Positions 54,463-64,000 of a DNA stretch of 64,000 nt are shown piece by piece. The DNA is from Eurosta solidaginis (taxonomy: Eukaryota; Arthropoda; Insecta; Diptera; Tephritidae): NCBI RefSeq assembly GCF_040869045.1, contig NC_090323.1:263070392-263134391 (forward strand), in the 5' to 3' direction. Numbering within the stretch: the stretch's first letter is position 1; each line of letters begins with the position of its first letter. The translations under genes and the position numbers were made by a program. The notes below the pieces were generated by a model. The model had not been told where the DNA came from, made no database searches, and saw only the letters and a program-made list of their open reading frames with translations.

Positions 54463-56225
54463 GATCAAAAATAAATCTCTTTTTTTTTTTTTAATAAGTG
54501 CATTTTGTTTTTATTTTTTTATTAGACGATTTGGTTTTTTTTGAGTTCACCGCATTAAAATTAATTTTTAATTTGTTCACTTGTTATTCAAGTTGATCTT
54601 GAGAACTTTTTTTGTAAATAATTTTTGTATCACCATAATGTTGATAGGTAGCTTTTAGTTTGTTCGCCATATCACCTTTTTTTTGTTTTTTTTTTGATAT
54701 ACCAACCTATGTACATATACATATACGTACATAGATACACATATGTATGGTACCTGGCTCTAAGCCCTATTGGCCCGCATTTTATCTTTTTGGGTAACAG
54801 TTTCCTTTCATTGTTTTGCCAAAATCACCGCACTAAAATTTTCTTTCTGTATATTTTTGTTCGTTCACCTTTCGCAGTTACTTCTATATTTTTTATTCTC
54901 CTTTGCTTTTTCGTTTGTGCTTTTTACTAGGCGAATGAACTTTTTTCCTTTTTTCTGCGCAATCGCCACCTTTTTATTTAGTTTTTTTTTTTAATCATTT
55001 GGTTCTTTCCATTTAAATATTTTTTTATAAGATATCACAAATTGCTTTATTTTTTTGTTTTCACAGTCTTAATAACTAATAAATAAATAATAAGTTAAAA
55101 GAAAAATAAATAGGGAGGAAGCTTTTTTACTGTGATTCGGACCGCGACCGCGTGTCCGAATGACAATAAAAGTTCCAACAGCAGGTTGAAAAAAAAAAGT
55201 TCCAGTAGAGAATCTTCTTATAGGTATACGTGCCCTTATGTATGCGCTCTTAATTTTTCAGCTACCTCTCTCTTCGACGCAGGCGCCTTCGTCGCTGGAT
55301 TGATCGGTAAGTGCCAATATATGTCACCTTTTTTGATACATTACGTACACATAAATACACGTATATCGAACAATTGAATTTTGTTTTGAAGTTAGTGAGA
55401 AACAGTAAGAGTTAAAAAATACAGTGGCGGGTCGATAATCCCTACCCTTAGATTTAAATTTTAACATCTTAATGAATTTTAAACTTAACCCTTTTTCTTT
55501 GTTGAGAAGTTGATTTAATTTCCCTGATCCACGGTATTTATGCCCATACATATACATATCTATTTGCATATATATATATATACTTATTTGAATTCATAGT
55601 ATCAGAATAGGTCGAAATTTTTTTGCTGTAGAATTTCTTTTTTATGGTAGACATAAGGTCATTTATTAAATACCCTCTGTATTTAAAAATTTCTTTTGAA
55701 TTTTTCTGTCATTCTTAAGTTTAAGTAGTTTTAGTTTATTTTTGAATAAAAGTTTTGTTAAACCTTCCGTGGAAAATTACTCACTTTTCTGTTCATCTGA
55801 TTTTATGGGTTGAAATTCTAACAACATGATAGGCTAGGTGAGAGTTAATTTGGTGTGGGTGTTACACGGGTGTATTAGAGGAGACGTGGATGTGAGGTTA
55901 CCGTGACAGACTAGACAGATTAGGGACATGGGACATTGGCGGACGGACACATTTCAGGCTAAGGGGGCGTTGCTAAAGTTTCGGAGTCAGTGCAACGCCC
56001 AAGGCTGCGTCGAGGTTTTACGCAGAAGGGGAGGGATGACTCCAACTGACACGGACAGGCCTTTTCTTCCAGCTTTCCCTTTCTTCTCATACATTCAGGC
56101 ATGAACTCTCCTTTTTGTTTATATAACTGTAGGTAAGGCTGGTAAGCAAAAACTCACCCCACCCGACGGGCTAGCAGGGGCTTGCCAGCATGCGACATGC
56201 CACCTCCGCCTTACCCCAACAGTCA
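54463..56225 (-). repeat. right inverted arm of the 12.3-kb insertion
   Basis: Reverse complement of 43,910-45,443 with few changes, plus an extra block at about 55,906-56,112 that includes gacggacacatttcaggcta. Ends CCCCAACAGTCA. Confidence 0.85.
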
Positions 56226-56235
56226 GTTATATAAC

Positions 56236-56680
56236 AAAGCCCCACATATGTAGCACTTTTGCGATGATGTATATGCCGACAGAGCGATGCAAACTTTGCC
56301 ATCAATCATGCACAAAACAAACGTTGATTTCACCAGTAAGTTTAGATTATCTGTTTGAATTGTTGTAGGACGAATACTGGAAATTTGGTCTTTGACAGAT
56401 TGCACCACCTTTGAAATGACATCTCGTGTTTCTTTTGTAAAAACAAATTTTATCGGGCGACAGTATCTCGTGGAAGATGGAGCAGGATTACTGCAAACTA
56501 TAACCTTTCGTTTGTCAACTATTGTATACATTTGAAGGAGTACTAGTGAAATGAAAAACATACTAGTGTCCGATTTGTTTTCTTCCGAAAATTGTTGTTT
56601 GTAACAGCTAACGTTTTTTCATCATTGCTTTTTAGCCAAACTTCAAAGAGTGCATTTCGTGAAATGGCCATAACTAGTTG
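56236..56680 (-). pseudogene. Transib-type transposase, upstream part
   Basis: Minus strand MFFISLVLLQMYTI, then SNPAPSSTRYCRPIKF, and the cysteine-bearing CMIDGKVCIALSAYTSSQ followed by KCYICGA. The MIDGKVC and CYxCGA blocks are, to my memory, characteristic of Transib and RAG1-like proteins. It joins the piece at 42,589-43,909 once the 12.3-kb insertion is removed. No start codon or terminal repeat is identified. Confidence 0.7.
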
Positions 56681-57014
56681 ATGATAAGAAAATTTTGTAC
56701 AGAGCAGTTGGTTTTACTTCAATGCAGTCCGTCTTTGGTATGATGAATTTTTAGCTTTGTTCTCTATTTATATGGTCTTAGCACAGGCGTTTTATTATGT
56801 CACTTGTCATAGAATAAGAAACTGGGTTTTACGGGAAAATAATACCTGCTAATGTTTTACAAAAATATACTTATCCATTTCTTTGTTTTAAAGATCTACC
56901 TAAGATCTCAAACTCCCAGCGAGCTTTAGGTAGACGTTTATGTGATGAATACATATGTATATTCCCGAAGCACTCAATTGTTTAGAAGTATCACCCATAA
57001 TAAACCACCCTCAG
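56681..57014. other. no gene seen
   Basis: AT-rich sequence without recognisable features. It may include older Transib sequence too decayed to read. Confidence 0.4.
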
Positions 57015-57017
57015 TTA

Positions 57018-57242
57018 AGCTGGAAACATTGGTGCTTTATCGGTAACCGTATCGGTAACCTTTTAACAGCTGATTCGACCAACCTTATGAGAATCAATGT
57101 AATCGATTATTGGTGCCGCTAAGGTCGTAACCGTATCGTAGCCAACCAATTGGGTTTTGGTTGACCGTCGTAACGATAAACAGCTGATTACGTTAGGGAT
57201 ACGACTACAGCGATACGACAAACGGCACCAATGACTCCAGCT
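57018..57242 (+). mobile_element. Harbinger-type MITE M2, chained copy 1
   Basis: 225 bp, AGCTGGAAACATTGGTGC...GGCACCAATGACTCCAGCT, flanked by TTA (57,015-57,017 and 57,243-57,245). Confidence 0.88.
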
Positions 57243-57245
57243 TTA

Positions 57246-57470
57246 AGCTGGAGACATTGGTGCTTTATCGGTAACCGTATCGGTAACCTTTTAACAGCTG
57301 ATTCGACCAACCTTATGAGAATCAATGCAATCGATTATTGGTGCCGCTAAAGTCGTAACCGTATCGTAGCCAACCAATTGGGTTTTGGTTTACCGTCGTA
57401 ACGATAAACAGCTGATTACGTTAGGGATACGGATACAGCGATACGACATACGGCACCAATGACTCCAGCT
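57246..57470 (+). mobile_element. Harbinger-type MITE M2, chained copy 2
   Basis: 225 bp, directly after the TTA that ends copy 1 and followed by another TTA (57,471-57,473). Nearly identical to copy 1. Confidence 0.88.
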
Positions 57471-57473
57471 TTA

Positions 57474-57560
57474 AGCTGGTTGGCTACGATACGGTTACGA
57501 CCTTAGCGGCACCAATAATCGATTGCACTGATTCTCATAAGGTTGGTCGAATCAGCTCTC
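57474..57560 (-). mobile_element. partial M2 in opposite orientation
   Basis: After the second TTA, AGCTGG joins directly to the reverse complement of the M2 interior (ttggctacgatacggttacg...ggtcgaatcagct). Truncated at both ends. Confidence 0.7.
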
Positions 57561-57937
57561 TTAAAAAAACGCGAGTACTCCATAAATAGTCCTATAGGAG
57601 TATAGGAGTGTTCCAAAACTAATCTGTATTCATACAAAATATGCGTTCCAATAAACATTGCAATGTCCTAGGAGAGGAGTAGATGATCCCACTCTCGCTT
57701 TGTTTGTGAGTATTCCATAGAGTACATACGTGAGAGTACTTTCCAAAATACTTTCACTGTAGTACTCCATGGAGCACCCACAGAGGATCAAATGCCAAAG
57801 TACTAAAGAGGAATTGTGTCGGAAAGAATTATGGGAGTGAATTTAATTTAAAATGAAAATAAATGAAGAGGGACAATACAACTTTTATATTTTACACTAC
57901 GAATATTCTTATGTTATTTAGCATTTGCGTGAATAAA
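57561..57937. other. no gene seen
   Basis: Contains repeated short motifs (actcc-tagagtact types) but no coding frame or clear element. Confidence 0.4.
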
Positions 57938-58130
57938 GCGGCAGTTACCCACCGACGTGTACCGTACGTACGGTTGTTTGTCGTACGAAACACGTTTGAC
58001 CGAACTCTCAAACCCGTAGGAATCAATGTGTGCGTCTGTGTACATGTACATAACATATTTGTGTGTGTATTGTTTACAGCAAAGCACTATTGCCATTGAC
58101 CAGTTTGCATGCATGCTTTTGCAAACATTA
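57938..58130 (-). repeat. half copy of TIR repeat M7, inverted
   Basis: Reverse complement of the right half of the 577-bp unit that follows. Starts GCGGCAGTTACCCACCGACG. Confidence 0.78.
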
Positions 58131-58274
58131 ACTATTGGAATTACAATTTTTCATGTTGCAAATTGCAGAAACAAATACTGGGCCAGAATCGTAACATACG
58201 ATCACGGCTCGGCAACCATACGAAAGAAAATTACGTGATACGTCAAACTTATGCGGAAGTTATGCGGTAGTTAT

Positions 58275-60008
58275 GCGGCAGTTACTCACGAACGTACGTA
58301 CCAAAAACGTGTCAGCTGACACGACCTATCTTATGAGTGTGCAATGTAAACGAAAACTCACCGACGTGCAACGCCTGTACGTACGTAGCCCGGAACGTAG
58401 AAATCAAAACAATTTTGATTTTTTCCGTAAGAACGTGTCAGCTGATCGCTCTCTCACTAGACAGAGTTGCCTAGTAAACTTTTGTGCGCTAATTTTTGAC
58501 CGTTTGCAGTTTTATGCAAAAACACCTAATTAAAGTTTGAAAAATTGTGAAAATAATTCGAAATAATTATGTAAAAGTACTGATTATAAATATTTAATCT
58601 ATTTATACTTATTTAATATGTATTCCGGCCTTTTACAATATTAGAAATTAAATTGAAAAAAATTGATGTTTCAATAAGCATACATGCAAAATGGACAATG
58701 GCAACAGTGCTTATCTGTAAACAATACACACACAAATATGTTATGTACATGTACACATACGCACACATTGATTCCTACGGGCTTGAGAGTTCGGTCAAAC
58801 GTGCTTCGTACGACAAACGTCCTTACGTACGGCACACGTCGGTGGGTAACTGCCACATTACTCACGAACGTACGTACCAAAAACGTGTCAGCTGACACGA
58901 CCTATCTTATGAGTGTGCAATGTAAACGAAAACTCACCGACGTGCAACGCCCGTACGTACGTAGCCCGGAACGTAGAAATCAAAACAATTTTGATTTTTT
59001 CCGTAAGAACGTGTCATCTGATCGCTCTCTCACTAGACAGAGTTGCCTAGTAAACTTTTGTGCGCTAATTTTTAACCGTTTGCAATTTTATGCAAAAACA
59101 CCTAATTAAAGTTTGAAAAATTGTGAAAATAATTCGAAATAATTATGTAAAAGTGCTGATTATAAATATGTAATATATTTATACTTATTTAATATGTATT
59201 CCGGCCTTTTACAATATCAAAAATTAAATTTGGAAAAAGTTGATGTTTCCATAAGCATACATGCAAAATGGTCAATGGCAACAGTGCTTATCTGTAAACA
59301 ATACACACACAAATATGTTTTGTACATGTACACAGACGCACACATTGATTCCTACGGGCTTGAGAGTTCGGTCAAACGTGCTTCGTACGACAAACGTCCT
59401 TACGTACGGCACACGTCGGTGGGTAACTGCCGCATTACTCACGAACGTACGTACCAAAAACGTGTCAGCTGACACGACCTATCTTATGAGTGTGCAATGT
59501 AAACGAAAACTCACCGACGTGCAACGCCCGTACGTACGTAGCCCGGAACGTAGAAATCGAAAAAAATTTTGATTTTTTCCGTAAGAACGTGTCAGCTGAT
59601 CGCTCTCTCACTAGACAGAGTTGCCTAGTAAACTTTTGTGCGATAATTTTTGACCATTTGCAGTTTTATGCAAAAACACCTAATTAAAGTTTGAAAAATT
59701 GTGAAAATAATTCGAAATAATTATGTAAAAGTGCAGATTATAAATATGTAATCTATTTATATTTATTTAATATTAATTCCAGCCGTTTACAACATCAACA
59801 ATTAAATTGGAAAAAGTTGATGTTTCCATAAGTATGCATGCAAAATGGTCAATGGCAACAGTGCTTATCTGTAAACAATACACACACAAATATGTTATGT
59901 ACATGTACACAGACGCACACATTGATTCCTACGGGCTTGAGAGTTCTGTCAAACGTGTTTCGTACGACAAACATCCGTACGTACGGCACACGTCGGTGGG
60001 TAATTGCC
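58275..60008 (+). repeat. three tandem copies of a 577-bp TIR repeat (M7)
   Basis: Units begin at about 58,275, 58,855 and 59,432; the same landmark (ctcacgaacgtacgtacc) recurs every 576-577 bases. Each unit starts near GGCAGTTACTCACGAACGT and ends with the inverted ACGTCGGTGGGTAACTGCC. Units differ by a few percent. The short frames in them (about 140 codons at most) are shared by the repeat and show no known domain. Confidence 0.85.
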
Positions 60009-60892
60009 TCTTTATAAACAAAATAGGATTATAACAAACGATAGCAAACGGAAAGTAATTTATTTTCAATTCACAATAAATTCTACGATCTAAATTAGGT
60101 TGGATTGTATTTTTAGCTCACAATATATTTTGAACTGTCAAATTGTTTAACAAAATATAAAAAATAAAGTAAATAACTGCGATGGATCAAATTGTATTGC
60201 TTTGTTTGAGCTCCAGTAATAGCGAAGGCGACGAAAAGATAGTTCAAGGGCGATTAACCCTTTGGACTTATAGAACAAAGCGCAAGCATATCATTTATGT
60301 ATTATATCTTTGTAACAAACAATTATTGCAGTTTCTTGAAGAGATTGTGCTTAACTTAAGAAGCTTTTAGTTACTTTCTGGAGAAGTTAAATTTGAAGCA
60401 AGCCAAAGCGGGTGTCTTGCCATGAATTCCGCCAATATTTCCTTTTGGCTTGGATTAAGCTTGTTTAATTTCGACCTTTGTTAATAATAAGAGTTTGAAA
60501 TTTGTTATTATATTTTACTTGGTCATCTATTTTAACAATTTTCTTACATTTTCATTGAAATTTGTGTGTATATGATCGCCAGTTTGTGTTCGAATGAAAG
60601 TGGAACGGAACGTGTACGTTCAGTCACTCGTCACGTATGTTGAGATCCAAAATTACGATCGAAGTAGTACATTCACGTATGTCATAATCCGAAAATCATA
60701 CTTTTACGTGACGAGTTATACGATCACGGATGTTACGATTTGGCCCTGAATAAGAATTCCTAGTTCATTTATTTGTAACCTCCAATTTTATATAATAATT
60801 TTAGAATATTTCAAAAAAAATTTTATCAATCAATAGGCCTTTTTGTATAATAACTGCAATTGGTCCAAACATAGCACACAAAATATTTAATA
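60009..60892. other. no gene recognised between M7 copies
   Basis: A 62-codon frame starts at ATG 60,182 (MDQIVLLCLSSSNSEGDEKI) but resembles nothing I know. It could be the front of a lost transposase. An inverted partner of 58,179-58,206 lies at 60,720-60,747. Confidence 0.4.
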
Positions 60893-61091
60893 GGCAACTC
60901 TGTCTTGTCAGAAAACGATCAGCTGACACGTTCTTACGGAAAAAATCAAAATTGTTTTGATTTCTACGTTCTGGGCTACGTACGTACGTGCGTTGAACGT
61001 CGGTGAGTTTTCGTTTACATTGCACACTCATAAGTTAGGTCGTGTCAGCTGACACGTTTTTTCTACGTACGTTCGTAGGTAACTGCCGCTT
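60893..61091 (-). repeat. partial M7 copy, inverted
   Basis: Reverse complement of the left half of the M7 unit, ending GTAGGTAACTGCCGC. Confidence 0.75.
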
Positions 61092-61119
61092 AAAGAAACT
61101 AATATCTCTCTATACTATA

Positions 61120-61387
61120 CATGGTTCAATTATGTACAGGTTGGCTCATCTCATCAGCTGATTTTATTTATGTCATTGCATGGTCGAAGGGATTGTCAAA
61201 AGGAGATGGCAAACTCAAAATGAAACCAACACATTGGCAACATTTTACTTACACATAAAAAAACTGCTAAGTTTTATGTTTCCATTCCATACCATTCGCA
61301 CCAACACCAATACATAGATTTTGACAATTTGGACAGACATATTTTGTTGCTTTACAGATGAGCCAACCTGTATATAGTTGAACCATG
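61120..61387. mobile_element. TIR MITE family M4, copy 2
   Basis: 268 bp, CATGGTTCAA...TTGAACCATG, with the 8-bp duplication ATACTATA (61,112-61,119 and 61,388-61,395). Confidence 0.9.
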
Positions 61388-61421
61388 ATACTATAGTATG
61401 TATACATAAAACCAGTGCGCG

Positions 61422-62286
61422 CATGGTTCAATTATGTACAGGTTGGCTCATCTCATCAGCTGATTTTATTTATGTGATTGCATGGTCGAAGGGATTGTCA
61501 AAAGGAGATGGCAAACTCAAAATGAAACCAAAACATTGGCAACATTTTACTTACACATACAAAAACTGCCAAGTTTTATGTTTCCATTCCATACCTTTCG
61601 CACCAACACCAATACACAGATTTTGACAATTTGAACCAGGCATGCTTAACCAACGAACCGATATCATTTCGTTACGATAATTAACGTTAATAAACGAAAC
61701 AAAGTCATTTCGTTTCGTTTATTAACGTTAAGAACGTCAAATTAACGAAGTGATTTTGCTTCGTTTTCTGCCATATCAAAACGAAATCAAATCGTTTATG
61801 TTGATTATTAATTTCAAACTATGTTGGCAAAGCTGATTGATGGCGGAGTCATTAAAGGTGAAGGCATTAGCCAAGCTGATTGCAACTTTTCTCATGAATT
61901 TTGACAGTACGAACATTTCTCAGAGTATTTTGACATTACCACCAACGAATTACACAAACAAATTACATGGAGTTCGTGTGTATGTCCGCTCGCTGTTAGC
62001 ACCTTACTGGCTTCACCATGGCTATAGCATTGCCAGCACAATTCAAACTTTAAGTATCACGTTTTTGTTAACGTTTTTACCGTTAACGAAAGCTTTTCGT
62101 TTCGGTTGAAAACGAGATACAATTTATCTTGATAATTTCTTTATCGATAATATTTCGAAGTGTTTCAACGGAAACGGTGGAAATTTTTTGATAAACGATT
62201 AGCTTAACGTTAAGGTGCATCCCTGATTTGAACAGACATATTTTGTTGCTTTACAGATGAGCCAACCTGTATATAGTTGAACCATG
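61422..62286. mobile_element. TIR MITE family M4, copy 3, interrupted
   Basis: Same ends as copies 1 and 2. The flanking duplication reads CAGTGCGCG (61,413-61,421 and 62,287-62,295), 9 bases here. Split by the hAT-like insertion 61,637-62,225. Confidence 0.88.
61637..62225. mobile_element. hAT-like non-autonomous element inside M4
   Basis: 589 bp, ends CAGGCATGC and the complement of CAGGGATGC, with the exact 8-bp duplication ATTTGAAC (61,629-61,636 and 62,226-62,233). CAGGG-type ends and 8-bp duplications are typical of hAT. Rich in TTAACGTTAA-like palindromes and tttcgttt repeats. A 90-codon frame inside shows no domain. Confidence 0.85.
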
Positions 62287-62308
62287 CAGTGCGCGGTTGC
62301 ATTTTATC

Positions 62309-62370
62309 AGAGTTGCCATAGTAAAATTTTATTATCAGTTATTTGTAATATTTTACTGTTGGCAACTCTG
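62309..62370. repeat. short inverted repeat
   Basis: AGAGTTGCC.ATAGTAAAAT pairs with ATTTTACTGTTGGCAACTCT around a loop of about 22 bases. It may be a tiny MITE. Confidence 0.6.
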
Positions 62371-62523
62371 TTCGATCGTCATCGTGTCGCGATCACGGTC
62401 GTTAAAAAGCGAGCAATGATCGGCTGATGGTGGTCCGCAAACGCACTGCAAAGGAGTATTGTTAGAGTACTCCAACATGAAGAAAATGGAACACGCAATC
62501 CAATAATTTTTGCAAGGTTAAGG

Positions 62524-62567
62524 TAAGGTTACCGATACGGTTACCGATAAAGCTCCAATGTCTGCAG
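62524..62567 (-). mobile_element. M2 / Harbinger terminus relic
   Basis: aaggttaccgatacggttac...aaagctccaatgtctgcag is the reverse complement of the M2/Harbinger end. The rest of the element is missing. Confidence 0.7.
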
Positions 62568-62573
62568 TTTTAG

Positions 62574-63380
62574 GCGTGCATACATAAGATAAGTTGATGG
62601 GATAAGTGCACACCTCGTTAACTATGGGAAAAATCATATGACAAACAATGAAGTCTATTTAGTACACAAGTTTCCTTTTTCTAGTTTTTACCATTTCAGG
62701 TATAACTGTCTTTTTTGGGATCTAGTATTGTAGACTTGAATTGAGGACATTCCATTGTTAAGTTACTGCGCTTCATACGTGAGCGAGGGCATAGAGACCT
62801 TAAATTGGCGATTACAAAGAAAAACGCAAAATTTCGCAAAGGTTTTTTTTTATCTGAAACTTTATGAAACTCCCTTTAATGTGTATGTATTCGTTCAATG
62901 GAATTGGGCGGAATCAAGCAAGTTTTATTCTATTGAAAACGAAAAATTTTCTAAGCCTACCAAACTTTTAGTGGCTGTCTAAAACAAAAAAAAATTTTTT
63001 TTTTAAAATGCCGGCGTGGCTGAAACTTTATAATGCTGTTACAAACTACCCAAGTATGTTAAATAAAATAGTTTGAAGTCAAAACAGTTATCGAAAAATC
63101 CACCACGTGGCCACAAAATTAGTCAAAACTTTTGGACTGTGAAATGATTTTTACACTTGTTCCAATTATCCAAGTTTCACAATGGTTATCATGGTGATCG
63201 TGGGTTTTTTACTTTTCTGTGTATACATTTTCTTAACAGTTGGTTATTAATCTGTTGCATGTCAAAACATTTTTGGGATTGGAGAACATTGTTTTTTGGA
63301 CTTTTGGCATCTTAAAAGTGAAAAAAGTTACACAGTGCGTTGTGAAAGAATTTTGTAATTGAATTTTAAGTAACTTCCCG
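62574..63380. other. no gene seen
   Basis: Short frames only. The stretch at about 63,290-63,345 (ggcatcttaaaagtgaaaaa) is inverted relative to 42,190-42,240, marking a dispersed repeat that borders the tandem array to the right. Confidence 0.45.
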
Positions 63381-63439
63381 ATAAGCTACAAGCTTGAAAC
63401 TTGGAATATAGTTCAGAAACCGATGACAATGCAATAATA

Positions 63440-64000
63440 AGAAACAAATCGCCGCTATGTGGCGAAAGGATCGAGATATTCACAAAAACGATTTGGCTCA
63501 TATTTGGAACACATAATACATACAATAATAGAAAGCGACCTATGAAAAAAATCTCCACTAGGTGGCGCAAGGGTGGAGATATTCCCAAAAATCGTATTGG
63601 TGGTCCGATTTGGCTCATATTTGGAACACATAATACATACAAGAATAGAAAGCGACCTATAAAAAAAAATCGCCACTAGGTGGCACAAGGGTCGAGATAT
63701 TCACAATATTCATATTTGTGGTCCGATTTGGCTCATATTTGGAACACATAATTCATACAAGAATAAAAAGCGACCTATGAAAAAAAAATCGCTGCTTGGT
63801 GGCGCAAGGATCGAGATATTCAGAAAAATCGTATTTGTGGTCCGAATTGGCTCATATTTGGAACACATAATACAAACAAGAATAGAAAGCTACCTATGAA
63901 AAGAAATCGCCGATAGGCGCAAGGATAGAGATATTCACAAAAATAGTAATTGTGGTCCGATTTGGCTCATATTTGGAACACATAATACATACATGAATAG
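63440..64000. repeat. tandem array with a period of about 118 bp
   Basis: The landmark ggctcatatttggaacacat recurs at about 63,495, 63,612, 63,730, 63,849 and 63,964 (spacing 115-119). Each unit also contains a cgccactaggtggcg-like palindrome, gagatattcac and gcgacctat. Units are 85-95% alike by eye, and the array continues past the window end. Confidence 0.88.

Larger units (their letters stand above)
43910..56225. mobile_element. 12.3-kb insertion with inverted arms of about 1.5-1.8 kb
   Basis: Ends TGACTGTTGGGG (43,910) and CCCCAACAGTCA (56,225), flanked by the same 10-bp palindrome GTTATATAAC (43,900-43,909 and 56,226-56,235), inside Transib coding sequence. Left arm 43,910 to about 45,443; right arm about 54,463 to 56,225; highly similar throughout. 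Between the arms are AT-rich DNA, a Jockey/CR1-group LINE and a broken Ulysses-like gypsy fragment; no transposase is seen. Long arms with a 9-11-bp duplication suggest a Mutator- or foldback-like element. The alternative is two LTRs of one family in opposite orientation. Confidence 0.75.

Noticed and set aside
58684..59109. 141-codon open frame, with similar ones at 58,273 and 59,261
   Set aside because: It recurs because the 577-bp unit is repeated. It overlaps the inverted ends, is low in complexity, and changes between units by frameshifts.
61837..62109. 90-codon open frame
   Set aside because: It lies inside a non-autonomous hAT-like element rich in simple motifs, shows no domain, and probably arises by chance.

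Overview
This is eukaryotic, AT-rich DNA, almost certainly from an insect and most likely a higher fly. The evidence is an interrupted CTCF-like gene with GT/AG introns, Ty3/gypsy elements of the Ulysses/Osvaldo type, a Bel/Pao element, LINEs, and PIF/Harbinger, Transib and hAT-like DNA transposons with many short non-autonomous relatives. A tephritid-like fly is my inference; the species is not proven by the sequence. There are no bacterial-style operons, CRISPR arrays or recognisable tRNA/rRNA genes. Only one host gene is evident (37.9-40.2 kb). Nearly everything else is mobile DNA, mostly dead, and much of it is nested.

Layout. 1-892: the 5' end (gag start and LTR) of a minus-strand Ty3/gypsy element that runs off the window. 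1,553-7,520: a near-complete minus-strand relative (element A) with a truncated 3' LTR, a gag frameshift and two in-frame stops in pol. 6,244-9,502: a recent 1.63-kb tandem duplication of its gag start, LTR and flank. 9,569-32,550 (nest I): a PIF/Harbinger transposon with a transposase and a MADF gene. Two hAT-like MITEs are inserted in its first codons, and an 11.5-kb Ulysses-like element (element B, 2.75-kb LTRs, RING-finger Gag) is inserted further into the same ORF. The 3' LTR of element B holds an 8.3-kb Bel/Pao element, which itself holds a 5'-truncated LINE. 32,616-32,969: a TIR MITE. 33,092-35,956 (nest II): a MITE holding at least five further insertions. 36,990-37,739: a TIR element that itself contains a MITE and ends 143 bp before the first ATG of the CTCF-like gene.

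37,883-40,189: a five-exon gene encoding eleven C2H2 zinc fingers in the CTCF order. It carries an in-frame TAA at about codon 582, followed by clearly coding sequence. 40.5-41.2 kb: duplicated SINE/LINE tails ending in CAA repeats. 42,589-56,680 (nest III): a dead Transib-type transposase split by a 522-bp Harbinger derivative and by a 12.3-kb insertion. That insertion has inverted arms of about 1.5-1.8 kb, a palindromic 10-bp target duplication, and a Jockey/CR1-group LINE and a broken Ulysses-like pol inside. 57.0-62.6 kb: chained Harbinger MITEs, a 577-bp tandem TIR repeat, and three-level MITE nesting. 63.4-64.0 kb: a tandem array of about 118 bp that continues beyond the window.

Most insertion boundaries were fixed by exact target-site duplications read directly, so the order of insertion can be reconstructed from the sequence alone. 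Family assignments rest on remembered motifs and were not searched.
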